Assembly (NCBI GenBank): GCA_019236485.1
Contig: JAFAIY010000125.1
Coordinates: 1-5,883 of the forward strand
Direction of reading: 5' to 3'
From: Comamonas sp.
Lineage (GTDB): Bacteria; Pseudomonadota; Gammaproteobacteria; Burkholderiales; Burkholderiaceae_C
Length of the DNA stretch: 5,883 nucleotides
In this document: positions 1 through 5,883 of the stretch, one piece after another
How positions within the stretch are numbered: the stretch's first letter is position 1
Layout of the letters: each line of letters starts with the position of its first letter
Program-made: the position numbers and the translations under genes
Notes under the pieces: model-generated
The model's database searches: none
The model's input: only the letters and a program-made list of their open reading frames with translations
Told to the model about the DNA's origin: nothing

Positions 1-173
1 TGTGGGAAACCACGCTCAACCCCGACACGCGCCGCCTGCTGCCCGTGCAGTTCATGAACCTGGACTTTGCCCAGGCCGAGGCCGTGGTCACCAAGCTCAT
101 GGGCAAGGGCGAAGCCGCTGCCCGCCGCGAGCTCATGGAGCTGCATGGCGACGCCGTGGAGGTCGATATCTGA
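1..173 (+). CDS. parE: DNA topoisomerase IV subunit B, 3' end only
   Basis: This is the C-terminal end of ParE, the ATPase subunit of topoisomerase IV, which partners with ParC to decatenate replicated chromosomes in the cytoplasm. The reading frame is open from the window edge (first full codon at position 3) to TGA at 171-173, giving 56 residues. The start lies upstream. The visible part begins WETTLNPDTRRLLPV, the conserved end of the TOPRIM-containing C-terminal region of ParE/GyrB proteins. It continues with a KLMGK segment and an ARREL..LHGDAVEVDI tail of the kind that closes proteobacterial ParE. GyrB has a similar WETT.....R.L motif. The parC gene 0.9 kb downstream on the same strand and the ParE-like ending favour ParE. 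The ATPase and TOPRIM active sites are outside the window, so integrity cannot be judged. Confidence 0.93.
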   Translation, partial: WETTLNPDTRRLLPVQFMNLDFAQAEAVVTKLMGKGEAAARRELMELHGDAVEVDI

Positions 174-207
174 GCCTTCCCCGGCTTTGCGCTGCATGGA
201 TCACGCT

Positions 208-1059
208 ATGTCAAACCTTCTGTCCCCTAAGCTGCCAGACCGCAGCCGCCTGCTGGCGGGCGGGCTGCGCCGCGGCTGCCTGCAGCTGCTGCTGGCCGGA
301 GCGGGATGGCTGGCTCTGGCACCGGCCGCGCATGCCGATCTCTGGGCCTATGTGGATGAGCTGGGCGTGACCCATTTCGCGGCCGAAGCCATCGACGCGC
401 GCTACAAGCTGTTCTTCAAGGGCAATGTCTACGACAGCAGCGAACAGGGCCTGCACCTGCGGCCCGATGCGGCCGCGCAGGGACTCAATGCGCGCACCAA
501 GGTCGGCAATTTCTTCGAGACCGCGCCGGGCTTCAAGCATTTGCGCGGCCATCTGCGCAAGGCCGCCGACGCCACGGGCGTGGACTACGACCTGCTCAAG
601 GCCGTGATCGCCGTGGAGTCCGGCTTTGATGCCGGGGCCGTCTCGCCCAAGGGCGCCGTAGGCCTGATGCAGCTGATGCCCGCCACGGCAGAGCGCTTTG
701 GTGTCACGGGCAATCCAAAGCGCAGCGTGCAGCAGCAGCTGGCCGATCCTTCCGTCAACGTGCCGGCCGGCGCGCGCTATCTCAGCTATCTGATGGAGCT
801 GTTCCCGGGCCGTCTGGATCTGGCGCTGGCCGCCTATAACGCGGGCGAGGGCGCGGTGCAGAAGTTCGGCCGCATCGTGCCGCCCTACAAAGAAACCATG
901 AACTACGTCAAGGCCGTGATGGGCATTTACGAGCAGCTGCAGGCCGCAGCCTCCTCGGGGCCGCGCACCAGCGTGGCCTCGTCGGCGAGCCGGGCCGCGC
1001 CGCGTGTGCGCATGACCCTGCCCGCGGGCAACGCGGCCTCCAAGCCCGCAATGCCTTGA
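208..1059 (+). CDS. Periplasmic lytic transglycosylase, SLT family 1
   Basis: This is a probable peptidoglycan lytic transglycosylase, which cleaves the MurNAc-GlcNAc bond to form 1,6-anhydromuropeptides. It has 283 residues from ATG 208. Residues 1-43 look like a signal peptide: arginines at 21-22, a Leu/Ala-rich core, and an AHA|D cleavage site. Residues 44-72 ([14 protein letters not shown]...RYKLF) resemble a DUF4124-like N-terminal module. The SLT domain spans about 100-240, with the catalytic Glu137 in VESGF, GLMQLMP at 152-158, AYNAGEG at 209-215 and [10 protein letters not shown] at 225-234. The tail after about 242 is Ala/Ser/Arg/Pro-rich and probably disordered. The start is uncertain: ATG 196 is in frame and adds four residues. 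ATG 208 is preferred because GGA at 198-200 is a weak ribosome site at good spacing. No Cys follows the signal peptide, so it is not a lipoprotein. It lies between parE and parC and is probably co-transcribed. The specific subfamily is not assigned. Confidence 0.9.
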   Translation: MSNLLSPKLPDRSRLLAGGLRRGCLQLLLAGAGWLALAPAAHADLWAYVDELGVTHFAAEAIDARYKLFFKGNVYDSSEQGLHLRPDAAAQGLNARTKVGNFFETAPGFKHLRGHLRKAADATGVDYDLLKAVIAVESGFDAGAVSPKGAVGLMQLMPATAERFGVTGNPKRSVQQQLADPSVNVPAGARYLSYLMELFPGRLDLALAAYNAGEGAVQKFGRIVPPYKETMNYVKAVMGIYEQLQAAASSGPRTSVASSASRAAPRVRMTLPAGNAASKPAMP

Positions 1060-1071
1060 GTCGCCCGACTC
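1058..1071 (+). repeat. Short perfect inverted repeat between transglycosylase and parC
   Basis: GAGTCG-CC-CGACTC forms a perfect 6-base dyad that overlaps the stop codon of the transglycosylase gene (1057-1059) and lies about 29 bases before the parC ATG. As RNA it would form a small hairpin with an effective four-base loop. Only three T residues follow, after a spacer, so it is at best a weak terminator. It might instead be a transcript-processing or pausing site, or chance. The sequence shows the dyad clearly; any function is inference. Confidence 0.35.
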
Positions 1072-1099
1072 GCGCAATTTGGAAAATTACAAAGAATTC

Positions 1100-3490
1100 A
1101 TGAGCGATCAAACCATACTGGATTTGTCTCAACAAGCTGCCGGCGAGGCCCTGGATCTGGGCCAATACGCACAGCGCGCCTATCTCGAATACGCTTTGTC
1201 GGTGGTCAAGGGCCGCGCGCTGCCCGATGTCAGCGATGGCCTGAAACCCGTGCAGCGCCGCATTCTCTATGCGATGGAGCGCATGGGCCTGTCCTACGGC
1301 GGGCCCAGCGGCAACACGGCGGCCAAGCCCGTCAAGAGCGCGCGCGTGGTTGGCGACGTGCTGGGCCGTTTCCATCCGCACGGCGACCAGTCGGCCTATG
1401 ACGCGCTGGTTCGCATGGCCCAGGATTTCAACCAGCGCTATCCGCTGGTCGATGGCCAGGGCAACTTCGGCAGCCGCGACGGCGACGGCGCCGCGGCCAT
1501 GCGTTATACCGAGGCGCGCCTGTCCAAGATCACCGGCCTGCTGCTCGACGAGATCGACATGGGCACGGTGGACTTCGCGCCCAATTACGACGGCTCCACC
1601 GAAGAGCCCAGGCAGCTGCCCGCGCGCCTGCCGTTTGCGCTGCTCAATGGCGCCAGCGGCATTGCCGTGGGCCTGGCCACCGAAATCCCCAGCCACAATC
1701 TGCGTGAAGTCGCCGATGCCTGCGTGGCCCTGATCAAGAAGCCGCAGCTGCCCGAAGAGGAGCTGCAGGCGCTGATTCCCGGCCCCGACTATCCGGGCGG
1801 CGGTCAGATCATTTCCTCGAGCAGCGATATCGCCGATGCCTACCGCACGGGCCGCGGCAGCCTCAAGGTGCGTGCGCGCTGGAAGATAGAAGAGCTGGCG
1901 CGCGGTCAGTGGCAGATGGTGGTGACCGAGCTGCCGCCCGGCGTCTCGGCGCAGAAGGTGCTCGAAGAGATCGAGGACATCACCAACCCCAAGGTCAAGA
2001 CCGGCAAGAAGGCTTTGACCCAGGAGCAGACCCAGCTCAAGGCCAGCATGCTGGCCGTGCTCGACGGCGTGCGCGACGAATCCAGCAAGGATGCGCCGGT
2101 ACGCATAGTCTTCGAGCCCAAGACCGGAAAGATTCCGCAGCAGGAGCTGATCACGGCGCTGCTGGCCCACACCAGCCTGGAGTCCTCGAGCTCCATCAAT
2201 CTGACCAGCATCGGCCTCGACGGCCGTCCGGTGCAGAAGTCGCTGCGCCAGATGCTTGAGGAGTGGATTGCCTTCCGCTTCCAGACCGTGACGCGCCGCA
2301 GCCAGCACCGGCTGGCCAAGGTGCTGGACCGCATCCACATTCTCGAAGGCCGCCAGGCCGTGCTGCTGAACATCGACAAGGTGATTGCCATCATCCGCGC
2401 CAGCGATGAGCCCAAGCAGGCACTGATCGACGAATTCCATCTCTCCGATCGCCAGGCCGAAGACATCCTCGAAATCCGTCTGCGCCAGCTGGCAAGGCTG
2501 GAAGCCATCAAGATCGAGCAGGAGCTCAAGGAACTGCGCAGCGAGCAGGGCAAGCTCGAAGACATTCTGGGCAGCGAAGCCACCATGCGCCGCCTGATCT
2601 GCAAGGAGATTGAGGCCGACGCCAAGAGCTTTGGCGACGATCGCCGCACGCTGATCCAGGAGCAGAAGAAAGTGGTGGCCGAGGTCAAGGTGGTGGACGA
2701 GCCCACGACCGTGATCATCTCCGACAAGGGCTGGGTGCGCACGCGCCACGGCCATGGCGTGGAGGCCGGCACGCTGAGCTTCAAGGCCGGCGACAGCCTG
2801 CACGGCACTTTCGAATGCCGCACCGTGGACCAGTTGCTGGCCTTCGGCAGCAACGGCCGCGTGTACTCGGTGCCAGTCTCGGCCCTGCCGGGCGGGCGCG
2901 GCGACGGCCAGCCCGTGACCACGCTGATCGAACTCGAGGCCGGCACCCAGCTGCTGTACTACTTTGCGGGTGCGGAAAGCACGCAGCTGCTGCTCTCGGG
3001 CTCGGGCGCCTACGGCTTCATGGCCACGGTGGGCGATATGGTCTCGCGCCAGAAGGCGGGCAAGGCCTTTGTCACGCTGGGCGAGGGCGAGACGCTGTGC
3101 GCGCCTTCGGTGGTGCAGGGCGTGCCCATGAATGCGCGCGCCGAAACGGTGGAGGGCGGCGAGCAGGGCGCTGGCCTGCTGGCTGCAGCCTCCCATGTGA
3201 TCTGCGCCTCGGTGGGCGGCCGCATTCTGACCTTCGAGATCGGCGAACTCAAGGCCATGCCCAAGGGCGGGCGCGGCCTGATGCTGATCAGCCTGGAAGA
3301 CAAGGACACGCTGGCCGGCGCCGCCGCCTATACGCGCAGCATCCGCCTGGACGGTGTGGGCCGCGGCGGCAAGGTCCGGAGCGAGAACCTTGAAATCCGC
3401 AGCCTGAACAATGCGCGCGGCAACCGCGGTCGCAAGGGCAAGGCCGCGGACCTGGGCTTCAAGCCCCAGAGCGTGACCCGCGTGGAATAA
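1100..3490 (+). CDS. parC: DNA topoisomerase IV subunit A
   Basis: ParC is the DNA-cleaving subunit of topoisomerase IV (ParC2ParE2), which separates linked daughter chromosomes. It has 796 residues, somewhat longer than E. coli ParC. The winged-helix/breakage-reunion domain runs from about residue 25 to 480. It contains HPHGD at 92-96, [23 protein letters not shown] with the catalytic Tyr136 after Arg135, and a [14 protein letters not shown] segment near 455-468 in the coiled-coil/C-gate region. From about 530 to the end is the beta-pinwheel DNA-wrapping domain. It has no canonical QRRGGKG GyrA box, only the degenerate PKGGRG at 721-726, which indicates ParC rather than GyrA. A basic segment ([17 protein letters not shown]) lies near the C-terminus. 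Residue 97, matching E. coli Ser80, is Gln. Residues about 296-318 form an insertion relative to E. coli ParC. ATG 1100 is chosen because homology begins soon after it; the in-frame TTG at 1079 is unlikely. Ribosome binding is weak (AAAGAA just upstream). Confidence 0.97.
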   Translation: MSDQTILDLSQQAAGEALDLGQYAQRAYLEYALSVVKGRALPDVSDGLKPVQRRILYAMERMGLSYGGPSGNTAAKPVKSARVVGDVLGRFHPHGDQSAYDALVRMAQDFNQRYPLVDGQGNFGSRDGDGAAAMRYTEARLSKITGLLLDEIDMGTVDFAPNYDGSTEEPRQLPARLPFALLNGASGIAVGLATEIPSHNLREVADACVALIKKPQLPEEELQALIPGPDYPGGGQIISSSSDIADAYRTGRGSLKVRARWKIEELARGQWQMVVTELPPGVSAQKVLEEIEDITNPKVKTGKKALTQEQTQLKASMLAVLDGVRDESSKDAPVRIVFEPKTGKIPQQELITALLAHTSLESSSSINLTSIGLDGRPVQKSLRQMLEEWIAFRFQTVTRRSQHRLAKVLDRIHILEGRQAVLLNIDKVIAIIRASDEPKQALIDEFHLSDRQAEDILEIRLRQLARLEAIKIEQELKELRSEQGKLEDILGSEATMRRLICKEIEADAKSFGDDRRTLIQEQKKVVAEVKVVDEPTTVIISDKGWVRTRHGHGVEAGTLSFKAGDSLHGTFECRTVDQLLAFGSNGRVYSVPVSALPGGRGDGQPVTTLIELEAGTQLLYYFAGAESTQLLLSGSGAYGFMATVGDMVSRQKAGKAFVTLGEGETLCAPSVVQGVPMNARAETVEGGEQGAGLLAAASHVICASVGGRILTFEIGELKAMPKGGRGLMLISLEDKDTLAGAAAYTRSIRLDGVGRGGKVRSENLEIRSLNNARGNRGRKGKAADLGFKPQSVTRVE

Positions 3491-3511
3491 GTCCCGCGCA
3501 CAGTCCCGAGC

Positions 3512-3547
3512 AAGCCGTGCCCGACCTGGAGTCGGCACGGCTTTTTT
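3512..3547 (+). terminator. Intrinsic terminator after parC
   Basis: A GC-rich hairpin starts 21 bases after the parC stop codon. AGCCGTGC (3513-3520) pairs with GCACGGCT (3535-3542). After a single bulged C, CGAC (3522-3525) pairs with GTCG (3531-3534) around a five-base CTGGA loop. Six T residues follow directly (3542-3547). This is a textbook Rho-independent terminator. It marks the end of the parE-transglycosylase-parC transcription unit and insulates the downstream receptor gene. Confidence 0.9.
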
Positions 3548-3551
3548 CATT

Positions 3552-3561
3552 CCGGGCCCGG
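3552..3561. repeat. 10-base perfect palindrome CCGGGCCCGG
   Basis: A self-complementary 10-base sequence lies four bases downstream of the terminator T-tract and upstream of the candidate promoter of the receptor gene. It could be a protein-binding dyad, but in DNA this GC-rich a short palindrome of G and C can occur by chance. No second copy was seen in the intergenic region. Confidence 0.25.
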
Positions 3562-3583
3562 CTGGAAAGGGAAACTCCGGCTG

Positions 3584-3613
3584 TTGAAAGCTGGCGTCTT
3601 TGATACCTTTATT
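3584..3613 (+). promoter_or_regulatory. Candidate sigma-70-type promoter for the chemoreceptor gene
   Basis: TTGAAA at 3584-3589 matches the -35 consensus at 5 of 6 positions. TTTATT at 3608-3613, 18 bases further, matches the -10 consensus at 4 of 6. The region is clearly more AT-rich than the flanking genes and sits between a strong terminator and the receptor start, where a promoter is expected. TATAAC at 3617-3622 is a better -10 match but lacks a -35 at proper distance. No convincing FliA (sigma-28) motif was found, although many chemotaxis genes use one. The assignment is by eye only. Confidence 0.3.
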
Positions 3614-3641
3614 TCATATAACTCCATGAAACAGAGGGTAT

Positions 3642-5303
3642 ATGCAGCGATTTCGAATGGCGCACAAGCTTTGGGCCGCGGTAATCTTGCTGATGCTGTG
3701 CCTGCTGGGCGTGGTGGGCTTTTCCGCCCATCGCTCCTCCAGGGCCCAGGAGCTTTCGGACCGCGCCGCGCAGCAGATGCGCCAGCGCGTGGACCTGGCC
3801 ATCGAATGGATGGGGCTGACCGAGGCCAATGCGGCGCGCACGCTGGCCGTGATCCTGAGCGCGGATCCCTCGCTGGAAGAGGCTTTCAAGAGCGCGATCG
3901 AAGCGACCTCGGCACAGATATCCGAGGTGCAGAAGTCCATAGAGTCCATGCCTTTGTCGGGCGAGGACAGAGCCCAGATGCAGAGAATCGCCGCGGCCCG
4001 CACGGCCATGATCGAGGCGCGCAACCAGGCCAGACAGCTCAAGCAGTCGGCGCAGGTCCAGCAGGGCCTGGCCCTGGTCGAGCAGTCCTACAAGCCGGCC
4101 CTGGCCGCCTACAGGCAGACCCTGAGGGAGTTTGTGCAGCTGCAAAAGCAGGAGGCCCTGAACAGCCAGACGGAGATGGCGGCCATGCGCCTGGAAACCG
4201 TCAGGCTGGCCGGGGCGGCCGTGCTGGTTCTGCTGCTGGTCATCGCGGTAGGCGCCTATTTCCTGATCCGCAGCATGCGCACGCCGTTGCAGCAGGCCCA
4301 GGCCATGGCCGAGCGTATTGCCCAGGGTGATCTGAGCCTGGGCGACAAGGTCGGGCGCGGCGACGAGTTTGGCGATCTGCTGCGCACCCTGCAGACCATG
4401 TGCCAGGCGCTCAACGACATGGTGGCCCGGGTGCGGCAGAGCGCGGACAGCATTGCCGTCGCCAGCGCGCAGATTGCGGGCGGCAATCAAGACCTTTCGA
4501 ACCGCACCGAGCAGACCTCGAGCAATCTGCAGCAGACGGCCGCGGCCATGGAGGAGTTCACCAGCACCATCCGCCACAGCGCCAGCAGCGCGGCCCAGGC
4601 GCGCGAGACGGCCAGCGATGCGGCGAGCCTGGCCCGGCACGGCGGCGAGGTCGTGGCCAGCATGATCTCGACCATGGACGAGATCCGCCACAGCAGCCAG
4701 AAGATAGGCGACATCATCGGCGTGATAGACAGCATTGCGTTTCAGACCAATATCCTGGCGCTCAATGCGGCCGTGGAGGCCGCCAGAGCCGGGGAGCAGG
4801 GGCGGGGCTTTGCCGTGGTGGCCAGCGAGGTGCGCAGCCTGGCGCAGCGCAGCGGCGATGCGGCCAAGGAGATCCGGGCCTTGATCGGCAGCTCGGTGGA
4901 GCGCGTGCACGACGGCTCCCGGCTGGTGCAAAGCGTGGGCTCGGCCATGGACGAGATCGTGCAGTCGGTGCAGAACGCGAGCCTGATGATTGCCGAGGTG
5001 ACCGAAGCCTCCGTGCAGCAAAGCACCGGCGTGACCCAGGTCAACCAGTCCATAGGCCTGCTCGACGGGATGACCCAGCAGAATGCGGCCCTGGTGGAGC
5101 AGTCGGCGGCCGCGGCCCAGAGCCTGCGCGAGCAGGCCGAGCAACTGACGCACACGGTCAGCATATTCCGCATGGATCAGGCCTGGGTCGGCCAGCACCA
5201 GGCGGCTCATGCTATTTCTTCCGTAGCGTCCAGGCGGGCTCCGGCCGTCGCCGCGCCAAAGCGGCCGGCCCTGTACAGGGCCGCGCTGGAGCATGAGGGC
5301 TGA
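3642..5303 (+). CDS. Methyl-accepting chemotaxis protein (transmembrane chemoreceptor)
   Basis: This inner-membrane chemoreceptor should sense a periplasmic ligand and control the CheA-CheW kinase complex. It has 553 residues. TM1 is at about 10-28. A mostly helical periplasmic domain at about 30-186 resembles the four-helix-bundle (4HB_MCP) class. TM2 is at about 189-209 and the HAMP domain at about 210-263. The signalling hairpin extends to about 511. The tip FQTNILALNAAVEAARAGEQGRGFAVVASEVR starts at Phe367 and includes Glu379 and Arg382. Spacing matches E. coli Tsr with a constant offset of six, so Gln291, Gln298, Glu305 and Gln487 fall at the Tsr methylation sites. The 42-residue Ala/Arg-rich tail lacks the NWETF CheR/CheB-docking pentapeptide. 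The start at ATG 3642 follows AGAGGG (3633-3638) with only three bases between; ATG 3657 (Met6) is the alternative. The ligand cannot be deduced. No other chemotaxis gene is in view. Confidence 0.95.
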   Translation: MQRFRMAHKLWAAVILLMLCLLGVVGFSAHRSSRAQELSDRAAQQMRQRVDLAIEWMGLTEANAARTLAVILSADPSLEEAFKSAIEATSAQISEVQKSIESMPLSGEDRAQMQRIAAARTAMIEARNQARQLKQSAQVQQGLALVEQSYKPALAAYRQTLREFVQLQKQEALNSQTEMAAMRLETVRLAGAAVLVLLLVIAVGAYFLIRSMRTPLQQAQAMAERIAQGDLSLGDKVGRGDEFGDLLRTLQTMCQALNDMVARVRQSADSIAVASAQIAGGNQDLSNRTEQTSSNLQQTAAAMEEFTSTIRHSASSAAQARETASDAASLARHGGEVVASMISTMDEIRHSSQKIGDIIGVIDSIAFQTNILALNAAVEAARAGEQGRGFAVVASEVRSLAQRSGDAAKEIRALIGSSVERVHDGSRLVQSVGSAMDEIVQSVQNASLMIAEVTEASVQQSTGVTQVNQSIGLLDGMTQQNAALVEQSAAAAQSLREQAEQLTHTVSIFRMDQAWVGQHQAAHAISSVASRRAPAVAAPKRPALYRAALEHEG

Positions 5304-5309
5304 TGCCGC

Positions 5310-5883
5310 CTAGCCGGCAAGCGCTACGGCCGCAAAGCTCTGTGCGGGCTGCATGATCTGGTCGCGGCAGGCCACCAGAGGCAGGTCGCGCTGGCCGGAC
5401 TCGGTGTGCGAGACCAGGGCATACAGGGTGCTGACGGCGCTCGATACCGCCTCCGGCACCGCGCGCTCCCTAAGCAGATGGGCCAGCAGCACGGCGGAGA
5501 ACACATCGCCCATGCCGTTTGGCAAGGGCTGGAGGTCGACAAAAGGCGTCTGCACCAGCCAGGCGCCGTCGGCCGTGACCGCCAGGGTGGCCAGCTGGTC
5601 GGCGGGCAGGTCTGCGGTGCGCAGGCTGGTTATGACGATCAGCGCCGCCGGCCCCTCATGCATCTGGGCCAGCGTGGCGCGCGCCGCCTCGATGGCCGCC
5701 GCCACGCTGGTCAGCGGCCTGCCGCACAGCAGCTCGAACTCATAGTGATTGGGCGTGATCACGCTGGCCAGGGACAGGGCGCGTTTGCGCAGAAAATCGG
5801 GGATGCCGGGGCGCACAAAGATGCCGCGGCCCACATCGCCCATCACAGGGTCGCACAGATAGCGGACCTCGGGGCGCAGGCTG
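5310..5883 (-). CDS. pdxY: Pyridoxal kinase, 5' end outside window
   Basis: This is a pyridoxal kinase of the PdxY/PdxK (ribokinase-like) family. It phosphorylates pyridoxal with ATP to give pyridoxal 5'-phosphate in the vitamin B6 salvage pathway in the cytoplasm. The frame is open from the right edge to the stop TAG (complement of 5310-5312), giving about 190 residues. E. coli PdxY has 287, so roughly the first 95-100 are missing. Visible landmarks are CDPVMGD, then GIFVRPGIPDF, then ITPNHYEFELLCG (the conserved P-N-x-x-E-x-x-x-L segment). NGMGDVFSAVLLAHLL follows, carrying the catalytic-base Asp of the GxGD anion-hole motif, and a DQIMQP tail resembles the PdxY C-terminus. An in-frame GTG at 5844-5846 is the valine of CDPVMGD and not the true start. 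The order and spacing of motifs favour PdxY over the hydroxymethylpyrimidine kinase ThiD. It converges on the chemoreceptor gene with a six-base gap. Confidence 0.92.
   Translation of the reverse strand, partial: SLRPEVRYLCDPVMGDVGRGIFVRPGIPDFLRKRALSLASVITPNHYEFELLCGRPLTSVAAAIEAARATLAQMHEGPAALIVITSLRTADLPADQLATLAVTADGAWLVQTPFVDLQPLPNGMGDVFSAVLLAHLLRERAVPEAVSSAVSTLYALVSHTESGQRDLPLVACRDQIMQPAQSFAAVALAG

Noticed and set aside
67..207. An upstream start for the transglycosylase at ATG 67, inside parE
   Set aside because: It would overlap the conserved parE end by over 100 bases and put an Arg/Pro-rich stretch before the signal peptide. The starts at 196 or 208 give a normal exported protein.
1079..1099. 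TTG at 1079 as the parC start
   Set aside because: It adds only MENYKEF, which does not look like ParC. TTG is a rare start, and ATG 1100 gives the expected N-terminus.
1100..3490. Gene could be gyrA instead of parC
   Set aside because: The C-terminal domain lacks the canonical GyrA box, the QRDR resembles betaproteobacterial ParC, and a parE-like end lies just upstream.
908..3550. An 880-codon open frame on the minus strand covering all of parC
   Set aside because: It is the reverse-strand shadow of a long GC-rich gene. The translation is rich in His, Ala, Gly, Leu and Arg with no recognisable motif, and parC on the plus strand is unmistakable.
3609..5294. A 561-codon open frame on the minus strand opposite the chemoreceptor
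   Set aside because: It has the same shadow effect: low-complexity composition, no domain signature, and it fully overlaps a well-supported receptor gene.
5844..5846. GTG as the start of pdxY
   Set aside because: The same frame continues upstream to the window edge with SLRPEVRYLCDP, and this GTG encodes the valine inside the conserved CDPVMGD motif.
1..5883. Mobile elements, CRISPR arrays, tRNA/rRNA genes, riboswitches or a new defence-type system
   Set aside because: No transposase, integrase, regular repeat-spacer pattern, cloverleaf or rRNA-like stretch was seen. Nearly every base is in recognisable core genes.

Overview
This 5.9 kb window is a GC-rich, densely packed stretch of chromosome, apparently from a betaproteobacterium of the Comamonadaceae type (Comamonas/Delftia/Acidovorax-like). 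That placement is inferred from codon usage, from the style of the ParC protein (an [10 protein letters not shown] active-site region and an insertion near residues 296-318), and from the gene set. It was not checked by a database search.

Layout, left to right. (1) Positions 1-173 hold the last 56 codons of parE (topoisomerase IV subunit B). (2) Positions 208-1059 hold an exported, family 1 (Slt-type) lytic transglycosylase. (3) Positions 1100-3490 hold parC (topoisomerase IV subunit A). These three genes share a strand with gaps of only about 20-40 bases and end at a strong intrinsic terminator (3512-3547), so they probably form one transcription unit. (4) After a 151-base intergenic region with the terminator and a candidate promoter comes a complete methyl-accepting chemotaxis receptor (3642-5303). 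(5) On the opposite strand, converging on the receptor with a 6-base gap, is the 3' two-thirds of pdxY (pyridoxal kinase), which runs off the right edge.

ParE and ParC together form topoisomerase IV, which decatenates daughter chromosomes. The transglycosylase between them is a periplasmic cell-wall enzyme with no known biochemical link to the topoisomerase. The receptor and the kinase are independent functions.

I found no mobile element, CRISPR array, tRNA or rRNA, and no gene-free stretch above 300 bases. The window looks like ordinary core genome, with no convincing new system. The points most worth a second look are the transglycosylase placed inside the parE-parC unit and the glutamine at the main quinolone-resistance position of ParC.
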